64,000 bases of DNA from Myxococcales bacterium (GTDB lineage: Bacteria > Myxococcota_A > Polyangia > Polyangiales > Polyangiaceae): positions 27,263 to 91,262 of the forward strand of contig JANYHK010000067.1 of NCBI GenBank assembly GCA_025359105.1. The letters run 5' to 3'. The position numbers and the translations under genes are program-made. Each line of letters starts with the position of its first letter. The stretch's first letter is position 1. The notes under the pieces were generated by a model, which did no database searches, was not told the origin of the DNA, and was given only the letters and a program-made list of their open reading frames with translations. Shown piece by piece: positions 56,972-64,000 of the stretch.

Positions 56972-58656
56972 CCGACCACCTGATCGACACCATCCGCGGC
57001 GGGATCATCGGCGACGACGAGGTGTTCCTCGGTCCCTTCGGCCCGCGGCGCATCACGTACGCCGACTACACCGCGTCGGGGCGCTCGCTCCGGTTCCTCG
57101 AAGACTTCATCCGCGACGAGGTGCTGCCGCGCTACGCGAACACGCACACCGAATCGTCGAGCACCGGGCTCCAGACGACGCGCTTGCGCGAGGACGCACG
57201 CCAGATCATCAAGGACGCCGTCGGCGGCAACGCGGACGACTGCGTGATTTTTTGCGGCTCCGGCGCGACGGCGGCGATCAACAAGCTCATCGAGGTCCTG
57301 AACCTCCGCCTCCCCAGGGATCTGGACGAGCGGTTCGGGCTCTCCGCGCACATCCGGGAGGCCGACCGGCCCGTCGTTTTCATCGGCCCGTACGAGCACC
57401 ACTCCAACGAGCTGCCGTGGCGCGAGTCGATCGCCGACGTCGTCGTGATCCCCGAGGATCTCGACGGCCACGTGTCGCTCGAGCACCTGGGCAATGCCCT
57501 CGCGCTGAACGGCGCGCGTAAGCTCAAGATCGGCAGCTTCTCCGCGGCGTCGAACGTCACCGGCATCGGGACCGACACCCGCGCGGTCTCCACCCTCCTC
57601 CACGAGCACGGCGCGCTGGCCTTCTGGGATTTCGCCGCGGCGGCGCCCTACGTGAAGATCGAGATGAACCCGACGTACGACGGGCCCACGGCCGACCTCG
57701 CGCACAAGGACGCCATCTTCCTCTCGCCGCACAAATTCATCGGCGGGCCGGGGACGCCGGGGGTGCTCGTCGCGAAACGCGCGCTCTTCACCAACACCGT
57801 CCCCACCGTGCCGGGCGGCGGCACAGTCGCGTACGTGAATCCGCTCGAGCACCGCTACCTGAAGGATCCGGAGCTCCGCGAAGAGGGCGGCACACCGGCG
57901 ATCATCGAGTCGGTTCGCGCCGGCCTCGTCTTCCAGTTGAAGGAGGCGGTAGGCGTCGAGACGATCCGCGCGCGCGAGGAGGCGTTCATCCACCGCGCCA
58001 TCCTCGAGTGGAACAAGAACGAGAAGATCCACCTCCTCGGCAACAGGGACGCGTGGCGGCTCTCCATCGTGTCGTTCGTCGTCCGCCACGAAGGGCGCTA
58101 CTTGCACCACAACTTCGTCGCGACGCTGCTGAACGATCTGTTCGGCATCCAGGCGCGCGCCGGCTGCGCGTGCGCGGGGCCGTACGGGCATCGGCTCCTC
58201 GGGATCGATCTGGATCGCTCGCTGGAGTTCGAGCGCGAGATCGTGCGCGGGTGCGAGGGCATCAAGCCCGGCTGGGTGCGCGTGAACTTCAACTACTTCC
58301 TCAGCGAGACGGTGTTCCAGTTCATCCTGGATGCGGTGAGCCTCGTGGCGAGCGAGGGGTACAAGCTGCTCCCGCAGTACGACTTCGATCCGGTGACGGG
58401 CCTGTGGACACACCGCCGCGGCCTCACCGCGCCGGCGATGCGGCTCAGCGATCTGTCCTACCGTGGCGGCAAGCTCACCTACCGGACGCGCCACGCGACG
58501 GAGCCGGAGTGGGTGTTGCCGACGTACATCGATGAGGCGCGGCGTATCCTCGAAGAGGCGCCGCGCGAGCCGGGTGGCGGACGCGTGCCGCCGGTGTCGG
58601 CCGACTTCGAGCACCTGCGCTGGTTTCCGCTTCCGAGCGAAGTGGCCGCGGGCTGA
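56968..58656 (+). CDS. Class V aminotransferase / cysteine-desulfurase-like PLP enzyme
   Basis: 562 residues from GTG. PLP-binding Lys in LSPHKFIGGPGTPG, WDFAAAAPY around the Asp that contacts PLP, and a Cys-rich active loop RAGCACAGPYGH with the position of the desulfurase Cys. Length exceeds the usual about 400 residues by an insertion and a C-terminal about 100-residue extension. The activity could be cysteine desulfurase, selenocysteine lyase or another beta-elimination; no Fe-S scaffold gene is near. It is coupled to the membrane propeller gene. Confidence 0.9.
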   Translation: MTDHLIDTIRGGIIGDDEVFLGPFGPRRITYADYTASGRSLRFLEDFIRDEVLPRYANTHTESSSTGLQTTRLREDARQIIKDAVGGNADDCVIFCGSGATAAINKLIEVLNLRLPRDLDERFGLSAHIREADRPVVFIGPYEHHSNELPWRESIADVVVIPEDLDGHVSLEHLGNALALNGARKLKIGSFSAASNVTGIGTDTRAVSTLLHEHGALAFWDFAAAAPYVKIEMNPTYDGPTADLAHKDAIFLSPHKFIGGPGTPGVLVAKRALFTNTVPTVPGGGTVAYVNPLEHRYLKDPELREEGGTPAIIESVRAGLVFQLKEAVGVETIRAREEAFIHRAILEWNKNEKIHLLGNRDAWRLSIVSFVVRHEGRYLHHNFVATLLNDLFGIQARAGCACAGPYGHRLLGIDLDRSLEFEREIVRGCEGIKPGWVRVNFNYFLSETVFQFILDAVSLVASEGYKLLPQYDFDPVTGLWTHRRGLTAPAMRLSDLSYRGGKLTYRTRHATEPEWVLPTYIDEARRILEEAPREPGGGRVPPVSADFEHLRWFPLPSEVAAG

Positions 58657-58672
58657 CTACAGCAACCGTCCT

Positions 58673-59398
58673 CTACGCCGCGCGCGGAGGGAGCGTGTCC
58701 GCCTGCTCCTGGACGCGCTCCGGGACGGCGAGAGAGAAGAGCGTCGTCCTTTCGTGACGCGTAACGCGGAGCGCGCCGCCTTGCGCTTCGACGAGGCGCC
58801 GGCACACGGCGAGCTCGCTCGCCTCGGCGGCGGTTGGCACCGAATCGTGGGGCGGGGTGTCGAAGAGGATCGAAATGGCGACCAGGCGCGCCTCGGTGGC
58901 AGCGTGCACGCGGATCGTCCGGGTCGGCTCGCCGTGCCCCATGAGGTGCGACGCATGCACGAGGAGCGTCACCAAGGATTGCAGCAGCCCGAACTCGTTC
59001 GCCCACGCGACGGGGCTGCCCTCGACCGTAGTGACGAGTTGCCCGTGCCTGCGCACCTCGCTCCGGGCGAGCACCACCGCCTGCTCGACGACGCCGGTGA
59101 CGGCCACCGCCCCTCGCCGCTCCGCGTCGGCGCGCGCGAAGCTGCGCATGCTCCCGACGAGGGCGCCGAGGCGCTCGGCCCCCTCGAGCGCGTCGGCGAG
59201 GGTCTGCGTGACGTCGGCGACGCTGGCTGCGTCGGACACGGCGCCGAGCATACGGGGGAGCTCCTCGGCCAAAAAGCGCAGGTTCGTCAGCACATAGGAG
59301 AGCGGGTTCGACATCTCGTGCGTCACGCTTGCGCACATTGTACCGAGCGCGGCCATCTTCGCCTGCTCGACGAGGGGATCGCGATTCTTCGGCGCCAT
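58673..59398 (-). CDS. Histidine-kinase-like protein with degenerate ATPase domain
   Basis: 241 residues from ATG 59398. The phosphoacceptor motif VTHEMSNPLSYVLTNL matches HisKA HExxNPL (His about residue 26). The following catalytic domain has VTLLVHASHLM where an N-box Asn is expected, no DxGxG (AISILFDTPPHDS instead), and a weak end TTLFSLAVPE. It may be a phosphotransfer or dimer protein with no ATPase. No membrane helix or sensor domain. Divergent from the exported TolB-like gene. Confidence 0.8.
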   Translation of the reverse strand: MAPKNRDPLVEQAKMAALGTMCASVTHEMSNPLSYVLTNLRFLAEELPRMLGAVSDAASVADVTQTLADALEGAERLGALVGSMRSFARADAERRGAVAVTGVVEQAVVLARSEVRRHGQLVTTVEGSPVAWANEFGLLQSLVTLLVHASHLMGHGEPTRTIRVHAATEARLVAISILFDTPPHDSVPTAAEASELAVCRRLVEAQGGALRVTRHERTTLFSLAVPERVQEQADTLPPRAA

Positions 59399-59444
59399 CC
59401 CCGCCGGAACGGTCGAGCCGGCGGGGACTTTAGCCAAACTGTGC

Positions 59445-59450
59445 GACAAT
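59445..59450 (+). promoter_or_regulatory. -10-like GACAAT (extended TGC) before the exported TolB-like gene
   Basis: TGC-GACAAT ends seven bases before ATG 59458. No ribosome site lies between them. Confidence 0.4.
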
Positions 59451-59457
59451 CGTACGG

Positions 59458-60447
59458 ATGAGGAAGGGTCGCCTCGCGCTCTTCGCCTTGCCGCTCGCGA
59501 TCGGGGTCGCGGTGGCGGTCGCGCGCTCGGAAGGGACCGGAGGGGCGAGCCCTGCCTCTCCCGCGAGCGCTGGGCCGGTTGCCCTCCTCGCGACGCCCGC
59601 GCGCGCCGACGCGACGGCGAGCGAGGTGCGCCTCGTCGAGGTCGCGGGCGGCGCGAGCCCGACCACCCGCGAGCTTTTCCGGAGCACCCTCTTCCACGCG
59701 CGGGGCGCCGTCGTGCGTGGTGACGTGCTCGCGGGTGGACGCGTGGTCGTGCTCGTCGCCGACGAAGCCGGCGCGGCCCAAGCGGATCCCGACTGGGGAG
59801 CCGCGCTGCACCGGGTCGACGCCACTGGCGCACGCCTCCTCGCGCGCGGCCTCTACCATGCGAGCCGGCCGCTCGCGTCGGCGGACGGGAGCGTCTACGT
59901 CGAGCGCGGCGCCTCTGGCCCGTGGCCCACCCGCGACGAAGCGCAGGCGGGGAGGCTGCGCACCGATGCGCTCGCGCTCGACGCGATCGATCCGGTGAGC
60001 GGCGCCGCGCGCACGGTGACGACGTGGACCGGCTACACGCTCCACATCGCCGGCGAGCTGGGCGGCGATCTGGTGGTGTACCGCGTCGCGTACGAGGGGG
60101 CCGAGCTCGTCGCGATCGATCGCGCGAGCGGGCGCGTGCGAAGGGTCGCGCCGCTCGCTGCGTTCGCGCGCGACTTCTCGATCGACGCCGCGCGCGGGGC
60201 CGTCGTGCTGGGCAACCGCGACGAGAAGGACAGCCGCACCTGGGTCGTGGATCGTATCGATCTTCGAAGCGGCGCGCGTGAGCGCCTGCACGCGCAGCGC
60301 GACGAAGCGCCGGTGCCGTACTTGACGCCGGGCGGCGACGTGCGCTGGTCGACGAGCCCCGCGGCCGCGTCGCTCGACGCGCCGTTCGTCGCGCGCCTCG
60401 CTGCCGCCGGCGAGCGCCTCGAACCGATCGGCGGAGGCTTGCGATGA
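59458..60447 (+). CDS. Exported protein with TolB/propeller-like strands
   Basis: 329 residues. Signal-like N-terminus (LALFALPLAIGVAVAVARS) without a lipobox. Repeated short strands (GGRVVVLVADEAG, ADGSVYVERGA, ELVAIDRASGRVRRVAPL, RTWVVDRIDLRSGARERL) suggest a partial propeller. No family recognised with certainty. The stop overlaps the transglycosylase-like gene start (ATGA), so the two are coupled. Confidence 0.72.
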   Translation: MRKGRLALFALPLAIGVAVAVARSEGTGGASPASPASAGPVALLATPARADATASEVRLVEVAGGASPTTRELFRSTLFHARGAVVRGDVLAGGRVVVLVADEAGAAQADPDWGAALHRVDATGARLLARGLYHASRPLASADGSVYVERGASGPWPTRDEAQAGRLRTDALALDAIDPVSGAARTVTTWTGYTLHIAGELGGDLVVYRVAYEGAELVAIDRASGRVRRVAPLAAFARDFSIDAARGAVVLGNRDEKDSRTWVVDRIDLRSGARERLHAQRDEAPVPYLTPGGDVRWSTSPAAASLDAPFVARLAAAGERLEPIGGGLR

Positions 60448-61592
60448 GCCGACACGCCGGGCGCCCGTTCAAGCGCGCCGCGTTCGCCGCGCTCGTCGTC
60501 GCCGCCCTCGCCGCGGCCGCTACCGACGCGCGCGCGTATTGCCCCAGCTACACCCCCGCCGGTACGGCCAAGACGCAGAAGTGCGGCGTGGACCCGGCGC
60601 CGGGCACCAACCCGACGACCGACGGGTGGCACGGCATCTTCGCGACCGTGGCCGGAGGCAAAGCGGCCTGGGGAGCCGGCGGTCCCGACATCGGCACGAT
60701 GGGCTCCGGCTGCGGCAAGCCGAACCCGACGCAGCAGGTCCCCGCGCACTTTCCCTGCCACGTGCTCATGGCGATCGCGATGCAGGAGAGCGGGTGGCAG
60801 CAGTTCTGCGTGCCCGACGCGCCGGCGAGCGAGGTGGGCAAGCCCGAGCGCACGATCGTGGCGTTCGACTGCGGCTACGGCGTGGGGCAGGTCACGACGG
60901 GCATGCACGTCGGCGAGACGCCGGTCTACGATCGCGCGAAGGTCGCCAACGATCCGCTCTACAACCTCGCGACGGGGACGCTCATCCTCCGGGACAAGTG
61001 GGCGGTGGCGAAGTGCGTCGGCGACAACGATCCCGACGTCGTCGAGGACTGGTACACGGCCATCTGGGCCTACAACGGCCTGGCGTACTCGAACAACCCG
61101 AACAACCCGAACCTGACCGCCGGGCGCGGCCCCTACGATCCGAAGAAGGGGGGCTCGTACACGTACCAGGAGCGCGTCTTCGGATGGATGGAGCACCCGC
61201 CCGACGCGGCGCACTGGGCCGCGCTCGCGCCGGCGTACCCGAATCGCGGCGACATCCCCACCACCGGCGGCTCGCCGAACGAGCTGCCACCGCCGTCGTG
61301 CGCGTCGCCGACGAGCTGCGCCCAGACGCGCACGACGCACGCCTCCAACTGCGCCGGCACGTCCAACGACGCCGGCGCCGACGACGCGGCCCCTCCGCCT
61401 CCACCGCCGGCGGCAGACGCAAGCCCTGGTGACGGAGGCCCCTTCGTGGCCGACGCGCACCCCGCCGGCGCCTCGGGCGGTTGCAGCTGCCGCAGCGTCA
61501 CCGAACGCGCGCCGCGTGGCCCGAGCCTCCTCGCGTTGACCGCGCTCGCCTTCGCGGCCGCCCTCCGCCGCGCCCGTCGTCGCCCTCGTTAA
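60444..61592 (+). CDS. Lytic-transglycosylase-like protein with MYXO-CTERM-like tail
   Basis: 382 residues. Signal ends ARA-YCP. An SLT-like core has the catalytic Glu in AMQESGWQQF and DCGYGVGQVTTGM (family GxxQ), followed by WYTAIWAYNGL. Lysozyme-like domains cleave peptidoglycan. The C-terminus is an Ala/Pro/Asp linker, then GGCSCRS, a hydrophobic segment LLALTALAFAAALR and RRARRRPR, a clear MYXO-CTERM sorting tail. It is predicted to be processed and displayed on the cell surface. Confidence 0.83.
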   Translation: MSRHAGRPFKRAAFAALVVAALAAAATDARAYCPSYTPAGTAKTQKCGVDPAPGTNPTTDGWHGIFATVAGGKAAWGAGGPDIGTMGSGCGKPNPTQQVPAHFPCHVLMAIAMQESGWQQFCVPDAPASEVGKPERTIVAFDCGYGVGQVTTGMHVGETPVYDRAKVANDPLYNLATGTLILRDKWAVAKCVGDNDPDVVEDWYTAIWAYNGLAYSNNPNNPNLTAGRGPYDPKKGGSYTYQERVFGWMEHPPDAAHWAALAPAYPNRGDIPTTGGSPNELPPPSCASPTSCAQTRTTHASNCAGTSNDAGADDAAPPPPPPAADASPGDGGPFVADAHPAGASGGCSCRSVTERAPRGPSLLALTALAFAAALRRARRRPR

Positions 61593-61613
61593 ACGCTTCC
61601 GCCCGACCCCTGG

Positions 61614-61643
61614 GCTCCCCCCCCTCGTAGGCGAGGAGGGAGC
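61614..61643. terminator. Bidirectional hairpin between convergent genes
   Basis: GCTCCC pairs with GGGAGC, then CCTCG with CGAGG, closing a TAGG loop, with a small bulge between. It lies between two convergent stops. It lacks a U-run on either side. Confidence 0.5.
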
Positions 61644-61679
61644 GCCCCGAGATCGGGCGGCGCGTCGACTACGCTGGCC

Positions 61680-63383
61680 TCAGGGCGCCGGCGGCGCGCC
61701 CTCGATGTGGAACTCGACGCGACGGTTGTTCGTCTTGCCTTCCACCGTCGTGTTCGTGTCGATCGGCTTCTCCTGCCCGAAGCCCTGCGACGTCAGCATT
61801 TCCTTGGCGACGCCATGGGCCGTGAGCCACTTGACGACGCTGGCCGCGCGGCCCTCGCTGAGCTTCTTGTTGTTGGGGGCGGTGCCGACGTTGTCGGTGT
61901 GGCCTTCGACGCGGATCTTCTTGATCTCGGGGTGAGCCTTCAGGACCGTCACGACGGCGTTGAGCACTTCGTCGCTCGCCTTGCCTTCGATCTGGGCGCT
62001 GCCGGTCTTGAACTTCACCTGGTCGGTGATCTTGATCTGACCCGCCTGCACGAAGGCCTTGGGGCAGCCGTTCTTCTTCGGATCCGGATCGGCCTTGCCG
62101 GGCTCGTCCGGGCAGGCGTCGACGTCGTTCGGGATGCCGTCCTTGTCGCGATCTAGATCGGGCGGGCAGCCGTTCGTCTTCGGATCGTCGGTCTTCACGC
62201 CCTTGACGTCGACGCACGCGTCGAGCTTGTCGACGATGCCGTCGCCGTCCTTGTCGGGGCAGCCGTTGGTCGCCGGATCGTCGGTCTTGACGCCGGCGTC
62301 ATCCGGACACGCGTCGTCCTTGTCGAGGATACCGTCGCCGTCCTTGTCCGTCGGCGAGGGGATCGGGCAGCCGTTCTTCAGCGGATCGTCGGAGCGCGGG
62401 CCGGGCTTGCGCGGGCACGCGTCCTCGTTGTCGGGGATGCCGTCGCCGTCGACGTCGGAGACCGCGGCCTTCGGCGGGTGGTAGCCGGGGACCCACTCGA
62501 TGGAGCCCAGGATGCGCAGATCGGGCGAGCCGTAGGCCTTGGAGAGGCCGGGGCCGGCGCCGGCGCCGATCCGGAAGTCCTCGCCGACCGTGTAGTGCAT
62601 GCCGAGGAGCACTTCGAGCGGCGTCTGGTTGGACGGCTTCGAGCTGATGAGCGTGCTGCCGTAGAGCTCCGGTCCGATGACCAGCTTCTTGTCGGCGACG
62701 CGAACACCGGCGGCGGCGCCGTAGATGAGCTCGTCGCCGATGGGCTGGCCGGCGAACGTGGTGTGGCTCTCGTGGAACATGAAGCCGAAGCGCGCGGAGT
62801 ACACGAAGACGCCGATGTCGCCGGCGGCCGTCAGGTGCACTTGCCCGCGGGCGCGATCGTCTCCCGTGTAGAGGTTGGCCGAGCCGGTGTTGAGGAAGAC
62901 CTGGCCGCCGACGGCGAGGATGAACGCGTCGCCGTACTGACCGGCGATGCGGAGGTCGGCGCCGAGGCGGACGTCGCCGACGGCGGTCTTTTTCGGGCCG
63001 GCATAGGTCTGGCCGAACGCCGCGCCGCTCTGCCCGCTCTGGGAGAGGAGGAGCGGGACGTTCAGGCCGACGCGCACGCGGTCGCCGAGCACCATGCTCG
63101 CGCCGAGGTGGGTGAAGAACTGGTGCTTGAGCACCGTGAGGTGCGTGCCGGGCGGCCCCTCTTGGGGGATCGCGAGCGGCTTCAGCGCCAGCTCGCCCAC
63201 GACACCGATGGCCGGGCGTGTGCTGCCTCGCATGTCGAGCGAGTCGAGCGCGAACCACTCGCTCCCGCGCTCGGACGGATTGAACCTATCGACCGCGAAA
63301 CCGGGCGCGCTCTGGGCGTACGCCGCGGTGCCCGCGGTCACAGTGGCCGCGAACGCAAGGCAGGAGAACAGTTGCCGACGCAT
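61680..63383 (-). CDS. OmpA-family outer-membrane protein with TSP3 calcium repeats
   Basis: 567 residues with a signal peptide ending AYAQS. An N-terminal barrel-like region is followed by four or five TSP3 repeats (DVDGDGIPDNEDACP, DKDGDGILDKDDACPD, DKDGDGIVDKLDACVD, DKDGIPNDVDACPD) with acidic calcium ligands. The C-terminal OmpA domain (IRVEGHTDNVGTAPNNKKLSEGRAA, NNRRVEFHI) binds peptidoglycan. It links outer membrane and cell wall. This architecture is frequent in myxobacteria. A hairpin terminator follows the gene. Confidence 0.93.
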   Translation of the reverse strand: MRRQLFSCLAFAATVTAGTAAYAQSAPGFAVDRFNPSERGSEWFALDSLDMRGSTRPAIGVVGELALKPLAIPQEGPPGTHLTVLKHQFFTHLGASMVLGDRVRVGLNVPLLLSQSGQSGAAFGQTYAGPKKTAVGDVRLGADLRIAGQYGDAFILAVGGQVFLNTGSANLYTGDDRARGQVHLTAAGDIGVFVYSARFGFMFHESHTTFAGQPIGDELIYGAAAGVRVADKKLVIGPELYGSTLISSKPSNQTPLEVLLGMHYTVGEDFRIGAGAGPGLSKAYGSPDLRILGSIEWVPGYHPPKAAVSDVDGDGIPDNEDACPRKPGPRSDDPLKNGCPIPSPTDKDGDGILDKDDACPDDAGVKTDDPATNGCPDKDGDGIVDKLDACVDVKGVKTDDPKTNGCPPDLDRDKDGIPNDVDACPDEPGKADPDPKKNGCPKAFVQAGQIKITDQVKFKTGSAQIEGKASDEVLNAVVTVLKAHPEIKKIRVEGHTDNVGTAPNNKKLSEGRAASVVKWLTAHGVAKEMLTSQGFGQEKPIDTNTTVEGKTNNRRVEFHIEGAPPAP

Positions 63384-63434
63384 ATGGACCTCGACGTTAC
63401 CGCGCGATGGCGGCGGGAAATACAGCGGGGAAAC

Positions 63435-63869
63435 TCAGGCAGCTTTGAGCTCGGAAGTGCAGGCCTTGCAGCGCGTGGCCTTTACGGGAATCGCCTCGAA
63501 ACAGAACGGGCAGTCCTTCGTCTTCGGCGCCTCTACGGCGGCCTTCGGCTTGGCGAGCTTCTGCTCGGCGGCGGCGACGACCTTGGAGATGATGAGGAAG
63601 AGGACGAGGGCGATGACGGCGAAGTCCAGGACGGCCCCGAGGAAGTCGCCCCACTTGAGGATGACGCTGTCCTTCGGGTCGGCGGCCTGTCTCAGCACCA
63701 CGCCGGCGCTTCGCCAGTCGCCCCCCGGCAGCGCCAGGCCGACGAGCGGCATGACGAGGTCTTCGACGAGCTTCGTTACGATTTTGCCGAAAGCTCCGCC
63801 GATGATGACGCCGACGGCGAGATCGACGACGTTGCCCTTCATGGCGAAGTCACGGAAGTCTTTGAGCAT
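63435..63869 (-). CDS. mscL: Large-conductance mechanosensitive channel MscL with C-terminal zinc ribbon
   Basis: 144 residues from ATG 63869; the extra upstream residues lack MscL character. The first 100 are standard MscL: FAMKGNVVDLAVGVIIGGAFGKIVTKLVEDLVMP for helix 1, an extracellular loop, helix 2 (DFAVIALVLFLIISKVV). Instead of only the usual cytoplasmic bundle, a linker leads to CPFCFEAIPVKATRCKAC, a four-Cys zinc ribbon. MscL releases solutes on osmotic downshock. The ribbon is cytoplasmic and might bind partners or act as a redox sensor. Confidence 0.93.
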   Translation of the reverse strand: MLKDFRDFAMKGNVVDLAVGVIIGGAFGKIVTKLVEDLVMPLVGLALPGGDWRSAGVVLRQAADPKDSVILKWGDFLGAVLDFAVIALVLFLIISKVVAAAEQKLAKPKAAVEAPKTKDCPFCFEAIPVKATRCKACTSELKAA

Positions 63870-64000
63870 AGAAAACACGGGGAAAGCTGTCCGGACTGTA
63901 CAAGGCTTTTCCAGATCCTCCAAGCACCACCAATCATGGTTGGGATGATGTTCAGTTCAGTGCCCCACTCGGCGATCACCTAGCAGAAGGATGCCAGTTG

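Noticed and set aside
63881..63912. Imperfect inverted repeat GGAAAGC / GCTTTTCC upstream of mscL
   Set aside because: Only seven pairs with an 18-base loop; not convincing.

Overview
The window comes from a very GC-rich genome (about 70% by eye). Its gene content points to a myxobacterium (Myxococcota, probably a Polyangiales relative). The signs are many lipoproteins with clear lipoboxes, MYXO-CTERM-like tails, large soluble Ser/Thr kinases, an OmpA protein with calcium-type TSP3 repeats, a TonB-dependent receptor carrying its own TonB C-terminal domain, and a protein resembling the Myxococcus MXAN_5187 family. This placement is inference from protein families; no rRNA or tRNA gene was found to confirm it.

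Layout. 1-4.7 kb: a tightly overlapped operon of a ClpB-type disaggregase (5' end outside the window, first ATPase domain degenerate), the murein tripeptide ligase Mpl and an inositol-monophosphatase-like enzyme, followed by a metallophosphoesterase. 5.6-9.6 kb: a self-contained regulon made of a TetR repressor, a short-chain dehydrogenase, a predicted metal-dependent hydrolase and a Baeyer-Villiger-type flavin monooxygenase. Three matching inverted repeats lie in its two control regions. 9.7-19.6 kb (minus strand): a VWA-like lipoprotein, an S41 peptidase-like lipoprotein, a 1315-residue kinase/cyclase-like/AAA/TPR regulator and a CehA/McbA-type PHP hydrolase. 19.8-21.3 kb: an exported barrel-like protein coupled to tsaE. 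21.3-27.4 kb: a bactofilin-like or solenoid lipoprotein, the TonB-fused receptor, a wrecked PI-PLC gene and a secreted zincin protease.

27.6-31.1 kb: a minus-strand cassette of a B12-binding radical SAM protein, a heme-oxygenase-like di-iron protein and an MBL-fold hydrolase. This is the best candidate in the window for an uncharacterised pathway. 31.2-38.4 kb: a divergent Lgt, a LamG-like lipoprotein, a coiled-coil protein, a small unknown protein and a YVTN-propeller/phosphoesterase lipoprotein. 38.5-51.0 kb: mostly envelope and secreted proteins (a 1420-residue membrane protein, Cys-rich lipoproteins, a trypsin-like protease, an EGF-repeat lipoprotein), interrupted by a translationally coupled pair: a kinase with an anti-sigma-like zinc finger, and a sigma-like factor. 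51.1-58.7 kb: PI-PLC-like lipoprotein, TPR protein, tRNA dihydrouridine synthase, a decayed segment, class II DAHP synthase, a membrane-anchored propeller protein and a long class V aminotransferase. 58.7-63.9 kb: a histidine-kinase-like protein lacking ATPase motifs, a TolB-like exported protein, a lytic-transglycosylase-like protein with a sorting tail, the OmpA/TSP3 protein, and MscL with an added zinc ribbon.

Two window-wide themes stand out. Genes are often joined by 4-base ATGA or GTGA overlaps. In addition, many unlinked genes have a -10-like hexamer ending exactly 6 bases before the start codon, which suggests frequent leaderless transcription. I found no CRISPR array, insertion sequence, tRNA, rRNA or integrase.
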